Positions 10,925 through 23,900 of a stretch of 64,000 bases of DNA are shown here, in pieces. Numbering within the stretch: position 1 is the stretch's first letter; every line of letters begins with the position of its first letter. Location of the stretch: contig CM044877.1 of assembly GCA_024500155.1 (NCBI GenBank), positions 76,227,501-76,291,500 of the forward strand, written 5' to 3'. The notes below the pieces were generated by a model that was not told where the DNA came from, did no database searches, and saw nothing but the letters and a program-made list of their open reading frames with translations. The DNA comes from Chenopodium formosanum (lineage: Eukaryota > Streptophyta > Magnoliopsida > Caryophyllales > Amaranthaceae). The position numbers and the translations under genes were made by a program.

Positions 10925-11506
10925 AGGATGTGTTCTATTCACCTATTTCTAAACTTATTTGATCTTATCTGAATTTATTTGATCATATCTGCCTAAGACT
11001 AGAATAGACCCGGTCTACAATAACTTATTGTAGACCCAACCTTCTAGTGTACCATACGAATGTGATTATATCATACGAAATGTGATTATATTATTACGAA
11101 AGTGATTATGTCATCTTGAAACTATTATGTAAATATATCACTCAAAAAGTGAATTTATCATTATAAAAAGTATCAAATTTTTAAATTTTATCATTATATA
11201 ATCTCATTAAATGGTTTAATATGAGATCAAAATATGACTCACAAAAAGATAATTATATCATCTAAAAAAGTGATTATATCATCCAAAATGTGATTATATT
11301 ATTTGAAAGTGTCAAATTTTGGGTCTACAATAATTTATTGTAGAACGGGTCCATACAAGACCAATTGCTGAACTTATTAGCCCCTTATTAGAATATAGAT
11401 TAATTATAAAATGAACTTGGACCCTTATCAACCCTTATCACAACTTATCTTATTTGAACTTTTTTTCCCCTGAAATAAGTAAAAATAAGGTTAACAGAAC
11501 GGGCCT
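10925..11506. mobile_element. Tourist-like MITE interrupted by a palindromic-end element
   Basis: The left end GGATGTGTTCTATTCACC resembles the inverse of the right end GGTTAACAGAACGGGCC, with TTA before and TAA after. The usual interior (TTATTTGATCTTATC) is interrupted at 11007-11351 by another repeat. Confidence 0.55.
11007..11351. mobile_element. Small element whose terminal repeats are themselves palindromes
   Basis: The left end GACCCGGTCTACAATAA... (11007-11039) and the inverse of the right end (11318-11351) match over about 33 bp. Each end is itself a near-perfect hairpin: GGTCTACAATAA pairs with TTATTGTAGACC. The interior carries repeated TGATTATATCAT motifs. I do not recognise the family. 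Confidence 0.6.
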
Positions 11507-12224
11507 AATTGTTGAGTTTATTTTCTCAACTTTTACCCACACAACACTCTAAATTTCAAACTACCAATACCCAAAACCTATGCTTCCCTACTTCCCTACT
11601 TTATAAAAAGTATGAAATTGCTCTTATAAGTAGTGCACGGACCATTATACCCCTCAAAATGTTTGTTTACCTTCTTGCCCACATGTGTAATTTTGTAATT
11701 TCTTAAGACTCATCAATAAATTAGAAATTAAATGGAGAATGGAATAATAAAGTTTAAAATTTTCTACATGTAATTGGGGTGGGGTGGGGTGGGGTGGGGG
11801 AGGAGGGTTATGGTTTAATTATATGACAACATTAGTCACTGGACAATGAAAGGTTGTTGCTTTATATGAGTATTTTTTTATTTATTTTGTGAAGGTCAAA
11901 ATTAATGACTTACACATAATTGTGTTTAAAAGACATTGAGACTAATGAAATAAATATATGATTGTGCCAAAGTAGATGTACTAGGAAGAAAGGAAACCAA
12001 ATTGACTACGGTAAAAAGGGGAAGAAAGCAAGAAGAGATTCAAGGGAATTGTGAGGGTGTATAGAGCTTATTTTACCGCAAAACCAAATTGTTAGAAGCA
12101 TTATTTTATCCGTCATTTTATGATTAAATTATCTCTTAATTATTGAGCATTGTGAAATCACGTGTATCTGAATACTACTATTATATGTTGTCCATTGTTG
12201 TTTCTAATAAGGCCAATGAGCGCA
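11507..12224. other. Intergenic, with a G-rich pentanucleotide run
   Basis: GGGGT is repeated about five times at 11775-11803, followed by GGGGGAGGAGGG. The rest is AT-rich and non-coding. Confidence 0.6.
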
Positions 12225-12520
12225 AAAGATATATTAGTATCATAAATTCTTATATAAAGGGTTAGCACGTTTTTTTTTCACTACTTAAATAAGGGGTACA
12301 ACCTGTTGTATTAGATTTTCCAAAATATCCTATAACATCAAAGACAAGAGCCCTCAACAGCGGACGATTAACTCCATGTGAAGTGCAAACACAAGCCAAG
12401 GAAAAATAAGGCTAAGTAGTGGAGAGATATTTCTTTATCAATCCATTAAGTCCATGTTAAGTGCAAACACAAGCCAAGAAAAACTAAGCCGAAAGGGCTA
12501 AACCATTTTGCACGCAACAC
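12225..12520. repeat. Dispersed repeat, copy 1 (second copy at 38657-38955)
   Basis: About 295 bp containing GATTAACTCCATGTGAAGTG and ACACAAGCCAAG is repeated, clearly diverged, in the same orientation 26 kb away. The motif AAGTGCAAACACAAGCCAAG occurs twice within this copy. It is non-coding. I do not know the family; one copy lies near Helitron-like ends. Confidence 0.75.
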
Positions 12521-13839
12521 ACTCTTTGACTGTCCTAATTAAATAATAATAATAATAATAAAGAATAACTTCTATAGAGTACCTCTTAACAAAAAAAATA
12601 AAAAATAGATCCATAACTTCCAAGGGTACATTCTAGTAAATGAATATTGCATTCATGCTGTGGTACGGCTCACAGTTAGGACACCATTACAAATTTACAA
12701 CAAAGAAGCATGCTTTGGGCCTGGTCATAGCAGAAAATCACAATCAAAGGCCATAATGAATTTAATATGGACCATTCTATTAGGCCGGCCCAATGTTGAA
12801 TTCATCTTAGAGTTGATCAACAACAAATTTGTTGGAAAACTATGATTTAAATTAGTAAAATAAATGCAAAATACTTGTATGTTGCAAAGTATGCAAACTA
12901 TAGAATATCGTTACCTACACGATAATATCTCAAGTGGACAAACTAATCAAATTAACTATAATGGCATGACTAATTTTTTATAGCAAAGAGGCCATATACT
13001 CAACGTAAACTACCTCCATTGTATAAGCCGTGATTTATGATATATCATCTATCAACTACATTTCCTTTTAAAGCAAACGACCTTTAGTAACTTGTTATCT
13101 ATGGCTTTTTGAATACCAAGCTTTTGTTAATCTAATATACTTATGTAGAGGTGAGTAGGTGACACCGTGACATATGTGAATTTCTAAGTAGTAGTTGTAC
13201 ATGCATGTCACAAAATTGATGAAGTCTTGGCCGTATGTATTGTCTTTATGGTTCTTTCAATTCGCGGTAAAACTAATAATCAAACATGTTATATGTGTGG
13301 AATTAGGACGATAAGATTGAAGGTGATAAAACTTGGAGTAATAAGATTGTGAATTAGAAGGCAACGAGATTAATTTAAGTCACAAATAATTAGTTTTGAA
13401 AATCTTAAAGGTTATAATCAACACAAAACTATTTGATTTGCATCACAAAAAATAAGTAATACACGGTGTATTATACAATGGATACAGTTCATTGTGTTTA
13501 TTGTGGAATTGTAGGGAGTGTTTGTGTAGATGTTAATTAGATTAGTTGGCTAAAGTTTTAGCAGGTAGCTAGTAACACCCAAATCATTATATCGAATTAT
13601 TTCTACATCATTGTCCTTGCCAAATATTAATTATAGACTAATATTGAGAAACAAATTAAAATGTGATAAACTTCATTGAGTTGAGTACAAAGCCCGCGTT
13701 GAAGGAGAGTTTCCGCAAGCAAGTTTTTATCACAACACCAATTTAATCACCATTTCTCAAAATAATGACCACTCATCTTGTTTGATTCTTCGATTTCCAT
13801 GATGTACGATATCCCAGAGAAATGAAAATGAACCTACCT
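12521..13839. other. Intergenic, no gene seen
   Basis: AT-rich non-coding sequence with a short (AAT)n run near 12543-12560. Confidence 0.55.
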
Positions 13840-14096
13840 TATACTTCCGCCGTTTTCTTTTAAATGCAACACACTCTTTAGCGCAGTAATTAAGAAAGCT
13901 GGGGTTTACATGATATAATAAACTTTAAAATAGGATGAGTGATTGTTAGGAGTGTAATTTAGTGGGCCATGTGCTTTAAATAAGGGAAATAATACAGTTT
14001 TCCTTAAAGTAACTTTTCTTTTATAGTGTGTTGCAAGTATTGTGACATTTCCTTTTTAGGGAAGTGTTGCAAGTAAAAGAAAACGGAGGAAGTATA
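13840..14096. mobile_element. Stowaway-like MITE
   Basis: TATACTTCCGCCGTTTTCTT on the left is mirrored by AAGAAAACGGAGGAAGTATA on the right, and the inverted repeat extends over about 30 bp. TA flanks both ends, as expected for Tc1/mariner-type MITEs. Confidence 0.82.
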
Positions 14097-14299
14097 CTTC
14101 AAAGACTCAAACATCCTAAGTTGAACAATCAAATCCTAATAAGATGTCCGTGGTACCACACCAAGGCTAACCAAATGTGGAAATAAGGTAGGAATTATTT
14201 CATTTGTACCTTATGCAAATGGTATAACTTCTTGTAATGTATAATAGTCCAAATTGAGATACACATTTCAACCATTGTAAAAAAAATTAAAAAAAAAAG

Positions 14300-14842
14300 C
14301 CTACTCTATTTATATACATATATTAGATTATATTAAATTTATTATTTTTCATTTTTCTTTTCAAAATACGTATCAAAATTAATAATTTCCTTTACAATCA
14401 AAATTAATAATGCCCCACCCCTGGTCAATATGTATTTATTTATTTTTTTCAAAATACCTATAGTTATTTCTATTATCACATAATAGTAAACAGGGTATTA
14501 AATGCATTATGGTGTTGATATAATTAGTTTCAATAATTATTTCAAAAATCCAAAATTTCCCACACATTCACCAACAAAAAAAATGTGAAGAAATTTTTGA
14601 AACTAATTATATCAAAGTAATAATAAAGAATTTAAATACCCTATTTACTATTGTGGGGTAGTAGAAATTGGTACTGAAAAAAAAATACATATTGACAATT
14701 TTTTTTTTAAAAAAAATCTATCAAATGGTTAAGACATTATTAATTTGGATTGTAATGTAAAGAAAATTGTTAACATAATATGTATTTTGAAAAGAATGAT
14801 GAAATTTAATAATATATAAATATAATAATAAATATAGACGGA
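14300..14842. mobile_element. AT-rich foldback (inverted-repeat) element
   Basis: The two arms are roughly 260 bp each and meet near 14570. CAATATGTATTT, ATAGTAAACAGGGTATT and GATATAATTAGTTTC in the left arm all reappear in inverse order in the right arm with moderate divergence. No coding capacity is seen. The exact ends and target duplication are unclear. Confidence 0.65.
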
Positions 14843-16456
14843 ATATTAATCGTTATACTTTTTCTATGACGGACGTACTATTTTGCACATATAGTACAAA
14901 AGGTGGTACTACTAATAGCAAATAGTTGAGTTCGTATTATTTTGCACACACTGTTGATAGTTGATATTATTTTAAGTCAATTTTCCAAAAGAATAAGATA
15001 CGCAAAATGGCTTTATGCATAGCTAACCATTATAAAAACAGTTTTGTAAGTCTCATAGGCCCAAAGTGAATTCATCAAAACTTTAAGTACATAATCTACA
15101 ATCATGCCAAGATTGAATCAGAATCACCCAGGTGAAACTGTCCCTGCGGTTGAATCATGTATTCATGTACATGGCTAAATCTAATTACCTAAGGGGGTTG
15201 GATTCCCCTTTCTCAAAATTGAACAAGTTGTGTTAATGGTTAAAGTTTAACTTTACTTAATTTTGCCCCGATCTTATTCCTCCAAGTCTGTAAAATTTTA
15301 TTATGCCTTTAATTTTCTTTAAAATAAAAAGAAGACCTATGGTACAATGTATTTTTTTTTTAGTATCTTCAAAATGTTAATTATGCAAATACATTTTTTT
15401 TAGCAATTAACACCGTTAAAAGCATCTGGCCAACACCATGACAAATTGAAGCAAATCAAGCGCTGATTGGATAGCAAATGTTGGTCGGTTGCTATCCAAC
15501 ATTTAGTTAGTTAGTTATAGTATGGATATTGTTCCTTGTAGTAGTTCTTTTTTATTTCCCATTCTTTCTTCCGATGCATTCGAAATTTCGAAGATATAAA
15601 GTAAATTTAATTTATTTTGTTTTTTTTTATTCAAGTGAATAATATAAGACTAATGGATAAGTATTTGTTGTGTTTTCATTTTTATCATGAAATTAGTGAA
15701 TAAAAGCATTTTAATCGGTTTGTATAATTTTATATTGCTATAGACTCGGTTAACAAATACTAACAACTACTAGTCTACTAGAGTACGAAAGTAAGACCAA
15801 AAGATAAATTGTCACAATGTGGATGCACCATTATTTTCAACAATGAACAGAAGTTGAAATTAGTCTTTAGCTTGCAAATGGGAACAAATATATTGTCTAA
15901 TAAAGTCAATTAAAAACATGATAATTATTAATTAACACTTCTCTATTGTTTTTCTATTTAATTTATTTAACTTTTGGGATTAATGGAATCCTAATCATGT
16001 TATTAAGGGTCCTAAACCAAATGGACAAATGCAACTGGAACAATCCTGGAATTCACATGCCATACCTCACCACGTTTATCTTTTTTAATTTTTTTCACAC
16101 ATGCTTGTAATTATTGATTTATTTTATTTTTATGGTAACTATATCCTAGTTATAAATTTTATTTTTTGGTGTTACATAATTTTTTTTTTTATTTTATTAT
16201 TATTTTAAAAATATTTTATACAAGTACTATATTAATATAAATATAATAAATACTCTCCAAAAATAATTTGTACCGTGAGCTGTAAGCTGTGTGATCTTCA
16301 TCTTCTTCTCCTCTCAGATTTGTATCTTCGAAATCCATCCAAATTTGTTTTTGTTATCTTATAAACCCTAAAATAACCCAGACAAAAGATATAAATTTCA
16401 AATCCCCTATTTTTATCTTTTACCGAAAAGAATAAAATTTTCAATCATATGATTAA
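14843..16456. other. Intergenic, possibly reaching the DUF616 gene promoter
   Basis: AT-rich sequence. From about 16270 it becomes pyrimidine-rich (CTTCATCTTCTTCTCCTCTC) and contains AAACCCTAAA, typical of plant 5' leaders. It could be an original leader or promoter piece of the DUF616 gene, now cut off by the element at 16457-17497. This is inference. Confidence 0.45.
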
Positions 16457-17497
16457 GGATAATTTGACTTTTGCTACCTCACAAATACATCAATTTCACT
16501 TTTGCTACCTCGGAAAAATTTTATTTTATTTTGCTACCTGACAGTTACACTTTTTTTAAGTTTTGCTACCACTGAACGGAATCCGTTAAGGAATCCGTTA
16601 AGTGGGTCATAATGACACGTGTCGCGTTATTATTGGCCCAAAAAAATAAAAAAAAAATAAAAAATAAAATTTTAAAAAAAAAGTTAAAAAAAATAAAAAT
16701 AAAATAAAAAAAATAAAAAAAAAACCTAAACTACCCAGCCACCACCCCCGCACCACCCCCGCGCCACCACCCCCTTCCCCCACCTCACCGCACCCCTCCC
16801 CGAAGCCACCAGCCGCGTCGCACCACCACCCCCTATCCACCGGAACCCTTCCCCTCCCTTTCCCGCAACCGCCTCGCCCCCAAAAACCACCAAACCCAAA
16901 AACGCACCACCACCCCCTACCCAAAAACGACCACGAATTTGGCCTTAAAAGGCCGAAATCGGCCGATCAAGGCCACTGAGCCTCAAAATCGGCCAATTTC
17001 GGCCATTTGTGGCCAAATTCGTGGCCAAATTCGAGCCATTTCGGGATTTAGGGTTTTTGGGTTTGGTGGTTTTTGGGGCGAGGCGGCTGCGGGAAAGGGA
17101 GGGGAAGGGTTCCGGTGGGTAGGGGGTGGTGGTGCGACGCGGCTGGTGGTTTCGGGGACGGGTGCGGTGAGGTGGGGGGAAGGGGGTGGTGGTGCGGGGG
17201 TGGTGCGGGGGTGGTGGCTGGGTAGTTTAGGTTTTTTTTATTTTTTTATTTTATTTTTATTTTTTTTAACTTTTTTTTTAAAATTTTATTTTTTAATTTT
17301 TTTTTATTTTTTTGGGCCAATAATAACGCGACACGTGTCATTATGGATTCACTTAACGGATTCCTTAACGGATTCCGTTAAGTGGTAGCAAAACTTAAAA
17401 AAAGTGTAACTGTCAGGTAGCAAAATAAAATAAAATTTTTCCGAGGTAGCAAAAGTGAAATTGATGTGTTTGTGAGGTAGCAAAAGTCAAATTATCC
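16457..17497. mobile_element. Mutator-like foldback element (1041 bp, 9-bp target duplication)
   Basis: The ends are GGATAATTTGAC and GTCAAATTATCC, and the arms stay complementary for several hundred bases. They include TTTTGCTACCTC, AACGGAATCCGTTAAGGAAT and ACACGTGTCGCGTTATTATT and continue into a GC-rich CCACCACCCCC section. The 9-bp TATGATTAA occurs at 16448-16456 and 17498-17506, the target length of Mutator elements. Only the centre (about 16930-17060, with GGCCGAAATCGGCC motifs) is not mirrored. There is no transposase. It ends 402 bp before the start codon of the DUF616 gene. Confidence 0.92.
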
Positions 17498-17860
17498 TAT
17501 GATTAAATTAGACAACATCTCGTGATTGATTGGTCAATTGGAGTACAAAATTTCTCTCTCCTGGTTGTTTTTTCAAGTGGGTTCTTACTCAATTTCAACT
17601 CACATTCATTGATCCAAAATACCCACTTCGATTTTTTTGCTAGTTTAATAAAAGATTCAGGAAATCGATTGTTTCTAAATTGGGTTGTGCCGAAATATTG
17701 AGTGAGATCTCAAATTTACATTAAAGTTTGGAACTTTGGACTATAATTTGAGGTGGGTTTGATTGATTGTTGAATTTTGTGGGGTTTTTGGATTGATTTA
17801 AGCAAATTTGGAGGTGGGTTTTTGATTATTAGAGAGAGAAAGAGGAGAGAAATAAGGGCA

Positions 17861-17902
17861 ATGAGAAGTGAGCCTGAATATTGGAAGAAGAAGACACAAT
17901 GA
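17861..17902 (+). promoter_or_regulatory. uORF overlapping the DUF616 start codon
   Basis: An ATG at 17861 opens a 13-codon frame whose TGA stop overlaps the main ATG in the sequence ATGA at 17899-17902. If translated, it would place terminating ribosomes exactly on the main start. Confidence 0.6.
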
Positions 17903-20900
17903 GTGCAGGCTCATTGGGTCTGGGTTTGCGTTCCGCAAGTTATGGATCATTGCAACAATTGCACAATAATTTGTTACCAAATCAATCTCCTTCGCCTTCG
18001 CCGCCGCCGCCTCCGTCTTTCCTGCCCCGTAAACCAGTGAAGATGATGAAGGAAAAGGAGAGGATGTTACATTGGCTTTACAAAACTGTTGGCCGGAAAA
18101 AGGTTGGCATGCTCTTTCTTTGTGTGGTTTCTGCGGCGGTTTTTGTTTGGGTTCTATATGTCGGCAAAGGTTTGATTTTTCTCACCTTGGTTTTTTGTTT
18201 TAATGTGTTTTTCTTGATCCTGCATTTTGTAGAATTGTTGGTTTTTTGCTGATTGATTAATTGATTTGAGTTTGTTTGATTATGTTTGAAGTTTGTGTGT
18301 AATTTTGTATGTGAGATTGGATTATAAATTGATTGAAAGTGGATTGACTTTGCTTAGTGAATGGTGATGATCATGCAATGATTGATCCTTTAGGACTTGT
18401 ATATCAAGTAGTTAATGTGTAATCGGGGTATTCGAAAGCGATTATGTTACGATCCTTGATGATTTTTTTTTTTTATTTTGGTGGTGATTATTGATGCTGG
18501 ATCATGATGCATCAGGTACATGTGCAATTGTGCAGTGCTAGATTTAACAGCCTTATGAATCCGCTTTGTGATTCCTATCATGATCATTAGATTTTATTAA
18601 GAGTTACATCATACATATTGTGTATGGCTGACACCATGTAAAATTGTTTTGTTCGCGTTACAGAAACTAATGATTGTGTCCTGTGAAAAGGATCTTATAA
18701 TTTCTTGATCTTATGGATGATTTGTGATGGGAATGTAGTTCTTGGTTGCTTATCAGCCGTATTGGGATTCTAACTTCTTAACCTGTTTTTTGTTCCTGTT
18801 AATGGCAAGATCAAAGTATTTCTGTTGAGGCTACCATTTACTGACCTTGGAGTTTGTAAAATCAACTAATGTACTGGACATGGTGGTTTTCCAGGCGAAG
18901 ATTCCAGAGGAAATGAAGGTCCTGCTAGTATTACATTTAATAACAGAACGTCTGCAAATCGTGCACGACAAGCATACACTCTTCCAAGTAACAGCACACC
19001 AGCAAGTATTGAACCCTCGCTAGCTACTGCGGTGCAAGCTATGCGATATTTCACAGGATATACTCTTCCTCCTGGGAATCCTTGTGAACATTTTGCATTG
19101 CCACCTCCACCATCTGATAAGAAACGAACTGGGCCCCGGCGTAAGTTTGATTTTCTTGGGATATGTCTGTGTCATTGTCATTCCTTCCGACTATGTAGTC
19201 TTGGTATTGTTGTGGAAACCAAACTGCTAGATTTGTAAGTAGTTCTATTTTTCTATCTCAGCTTGTCCAGTTTGCTACCTTGATCAAAAGCAAGCCATAG
19301 AATTAATGCCGGATGCACCATCATTTTCCCCAGTCCACAATTTAACATATGTGTATGAAGAGAAATCATATAAAACTGAGTTTGGAGGCTCTGAGTTTGG
19401 TGGCTATCCTTCTCTGAAGCAAAGAAATGATTCTTATGATATAAGGGAATCTATGCATGTGCACTGCGGGTACATTTTCTTCTTTCCATTCTGGTTTGCT
19501 TAACTGCCCAAATATTTCTGTGAGCCTCCTCGCATAGTTATAATCTACACTTGAGTGATTCTTGTGCATCATATATCTGTAGTTTTATTAAAGGACAAAA
19601 ACCAGGCCGAGGGACTGGATTTGACATTGATGATGCTGATCTTGCTGATATGGAACAGTGCAATGGGATAGTTGTCGCCTCAGCAATATTTGGTACTGCT
19701 GTGTTTTGTATGCTTTCAGTTGCCTGTTTCCTATATTAGGTCTTGCTGTTTAAGTAAATCTATTTTGTCAGGGAACTATGATATACTACAGCAGCCCAAA
19801 AATACCAGTGAAGATGCCAAAAGAAACGTTTGTTTCTTCATGTTTTTGGATGAGGAAACTGAAGCAGCTATGAAGAATGCTAGTGTTCTTGATGGAAGCA
19901 AGAGGGTTGGATTATGGAGAATAGTTGTTGTTCATAATCTTCCATACACAGATCCAAGGCGTAATGGGAAGGTAATTAATCTGTAGGTTCATACCTGTTC
20001 TTTAACTAGTCGTGTGTTGCTAGGCTTCAAATGTGCATATTATTTGAATTTCCTCACCATTGATGCAGAAATTGCAAACTGGTTTCGAAACTCATACTAG
20101 CTCACACTTGCTGTAACACTGTATGACATTGACATTTGTGTAATTATTGTCATGTCTTGCAAATTGGTTGATGACCAATGCAAGACAATGCTTTAGAGAA
20201 TTTAGGTTAACCTTAGATTTAGACTCTCTTGGTAGTATGTAGATGATTGACATTTGGTCCCATCTTATAAGCAACTGGATTTACTTAGAGTATACTGAAT
20301 CAGATGCTAAGAAGGAATCTCTATGATTTGGAAATGAAATTCTGTACTTGGTCAACCTTTTGTTTCTGTAAGGAAGATTTAACTATTAAATCAAGGGCAG
20401 AGCAAAAATGACAATGACAATGCAGTATTAGTGTTACCTTTGGTGGGGGTATGCCATATGGCGTACGGGTATATCTAGCTGTTGCAAGGTTATCTCTAAA
20501 AGTTGTATATACTTGGGTTCTATCTATTTTATAGAAGTCTCAATTTCAAACTATTAATATTATAAGACGGATTGTTGTTTTTTCCCCAGTGCATAACGCT
20601 GGGCCTGTAATCCTGTATGCTGATGTTCCAGTATTCTAGCTCATCTTGAAGATTGTTTTGCTTGTTATTTTGTCTGTTATTGAGCAAATTTTTGATACTA
20701 TCCTTACTTATCAGTGACAAGTGGGATTAGGTTTCTGACATCATTCTCTTTCTTGATAGATTCCAAAGCTTCTGCTGCACAGAATGTTTCCTAATGTTCG
20801 GTATTCTATATGGGTGGATGGAAAACTTGAACTTGTAGAGGATCCGTATCGAATTCTTGAAAGGTGAGTGCTATATTTTCAGATGATTGTATACAATCTA

Positions 20901-23900
20901 TTATAACTATTCAATTTTAGATGATCTGGTTGTGTTACAGTGTTACACAAGTGAGTTATACTGATGAATTGTTTTCATCAAATTGCTTGTTTGCTGCATC
21001 TTTTGTGAACTTTAGTTTTGTTTTGTTCTGTTCTTTTTAATATCTTTTTCTCACTACCCCCTCCCCACCCCCAACTCTTTTTTTTTTTTTTTTTTATTTA
21101 TTTTTTTTTTTTATTGGTTTGAATGGCAAGAACAGTTAGGATTAGTTGAAAACACCTACTTGGTACACTTCACTGACTTCAGCATTCTTTGATATTATTT
21201 CTCTTGCGGTCTGGTTCCAGTACAGAGTATTATTATTTTTTGTAATCCAAGCTTTCATCTACACTTGTTATTCTGATCTTGTTAAGCCTCTCTTAATTTG
21301 AAACCAGGTAGTTATTTGGAGAATGATCTATTTGCTGTTTTTGTCTATTGTAATGGTTCCTGTTCTTGGTCACCTGATCCTATTGACTTCGCATGGATAT
21401 ATCCTTGATGATGAAAACATATTTTGTAATACATTGTGGTTAAATACCATCTGGTGGATAATTTGACTCATTGAGTACATGTCTGTGGAAGTCTCCACAA
21501 TGCTATGGAAGATTGGTTGTGACAAGCTAAGCTTGCTGTTGGTAATGAGTGAATCAATTAAAGACTTTGAAAATTAGAAAAGGAAATGTATTTATGTCCA
21601 AATTAGGGGTGGGGTGTTAATGAGCTTGTTGGCTTGCTAACTATTTGAGTTTTCCTTTTGAGGCCAAGCACAATTAAGCTTGACCGGAAAAGCTCGTTAG
21701 CAAGCTCAAAGTAATATTAACAATTGTATTTTAGATATTATAATATAAGAAGTAGGAATGTGTTGATAGTAATGATATGTACATTATTGTTGAAAAACTC
21801 AAAAGCATTAATAACTAAAATGTAAATACTCCCTCCATCCCTGAATAAGTAGTTCTATTTGCCTTTTTCACAAATTTCTAGGAAGGTGAACAAAATAATA
21901 AGATAATGGGGTTTAATAGATTAAAGGTGTATATATTATGTGTAAAAAACTAGATAATGGGGTTCGGTTGATCAAATTTGAATTAAAAAAATAGATTAAA
22001 GGTGAATGTAATTAATGTAAAAAACTAGATAATGGGGTTCAGTTGATAAAATTTTAATTAAAAAAAAAAAAGAAGATAAAGGGTTTGGTTTGATAATTAG
22101 ATAAAAGGTTTAATGAGACTTTTATTTAGGGATTAAAGTTTGGTGTGAATTGAGACTATGTGAGGATGGAGGGCGTATATAAAATATAAAAGCATTACAG
22201 ATTTGAGAATCTGGAAGCTCGAAATTGGGCTTGTGTTCAAATCAAAGAGTTGCAAGCCCTTGTCCAAACAGATAGCAAAACTAGATTATTTAGCACCCCT
22301 TGTCCAAACAGATAGCAAAACTAGATTATTTCTATTTTTTTCGGCCATTATATCTTCACCTTCCATCCTTACTCCATACACCTTTTGCAGTCTGTTCATA
22401 GTCTTTTTGATATATTAGGATACAAAACGAACCTTAATATTGGCGGGTTAAAAAAAAAACCCTCAATTACAAGGGAGATGGAGGCTGAGGAGAGGACAAT
22501 TTGCATATTTGATATGGGTTGCACTTGCACTACTTGCAAGCAAGAGCTAGTAATTTTTGGGTTTAAATCGTATGAAAAGGCTTAATTTAAGTTCTTCATG
22601 GAGATATTAAACTCAAGGTTTCAATAAAAAGAAAAAGACCCTTTATAATATCTTTTCGTTGGAGTTATGTTGCTTGGAAAGAACTCTGGTGAGTTATTGA
22701 GATTATTTAGAAAGTAATTGTAGTGGAAAATGATATGGATCATGATTTTGTTTTTTTGTTTTTTTTGGGTGGTAAGTTGGATCATGTATGGTTTTGAAAC
22801 AAATAGTATCTCTCTTCGTCCCTATTAATTTTAAGGTAATGATTGGAAATGTCACTGTATAGTGCAACTTTATGGATTGATCTAGCTGAAGCTGGTCCAA
22901 GTCTTTTTCTAATTCTTTGAAGGTCTGAACCATCTAGGAGATGTAAAGATATGAAACATTTAAGATATAAAACTCAACGAGGAATTTGAAAATTTATAAT
23001 ATGATTACCTGGTGTAAGACTGTGTGAGCAGAATTAATCCAATATTCTTTCATAATTGCTGCTTTACTGTATTAACTACCAACTTTCGATTTTTAATTAT
23101 CTGATACTGTAGTTTTGAATATAATATTTTTTAATTTCATTGTAGGTTTTTGTGGAGACAGAATGCCTCTTTTGCAATATCCAGACATTATAAACGGTTT
23201 GATGTATTTGAGGAAGCTGAAGCAAACAAAGCTGCTGCAAAGTATGACAATGCCTCCATTGATTTCCAAATTAATTTTTACAAAAATGAAGGATTGACGC
23301 CCTATACTTTGGATAAGCTTCCTATAACCAGTGGTAAGACTAAGAGTGGTGTCCTCTTTTAGGTTTTATTTATTTATTTATTATTATTCATTTATTTTTA
23401 TTTTCATTTTTTAAAAAATTTTATTTCACTCTTTTTTTTCTATGCATTTACAGAACTTTTATATCTAAGTTCTGGACTCCCTAATACATAGCAGTTTGAA
23501 ATGTTTAAATGCTACTTATATTTTGGATTTTAATTAATGGAAATTGTTAAAATTATCAAAATGACATTTTGAGGTGTTTTTGAAAATTCGTTTTCACTTA
23601 TGGATAACTGTGAGTTGATGTACTAAGTATGTCTCAAAATACAGCCCATATTTCTTCACAAGAATTAAATGAACAATCTTCCTCTTATTATATCCTCTGT
23701 AAGAATATGTTTGTCCCTTTTTCTTCCTCATCCTAGAAATTGAATGAAATTTAGTTCCTATTTCTGTATGATTTCATACTGCCTCCATTCCTTTGAGTTT
23801 GTTATGGTTGCTATTTGTGCAATGGTCGAAGAGGGTAGGAGAGAGTGTATCAAGTGGGACATGTCTAAGTAAAATAGGAAAGATTGTGCTGTAAATGGGA

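Noticed and set aside
16607..17388. Open frames of 105 and 149 codons rich in Gly, Arg and Phe
   Set aside because: They are mirror images of each other in the arms of the Mutator-like element, including poly-Phe from poly(T).
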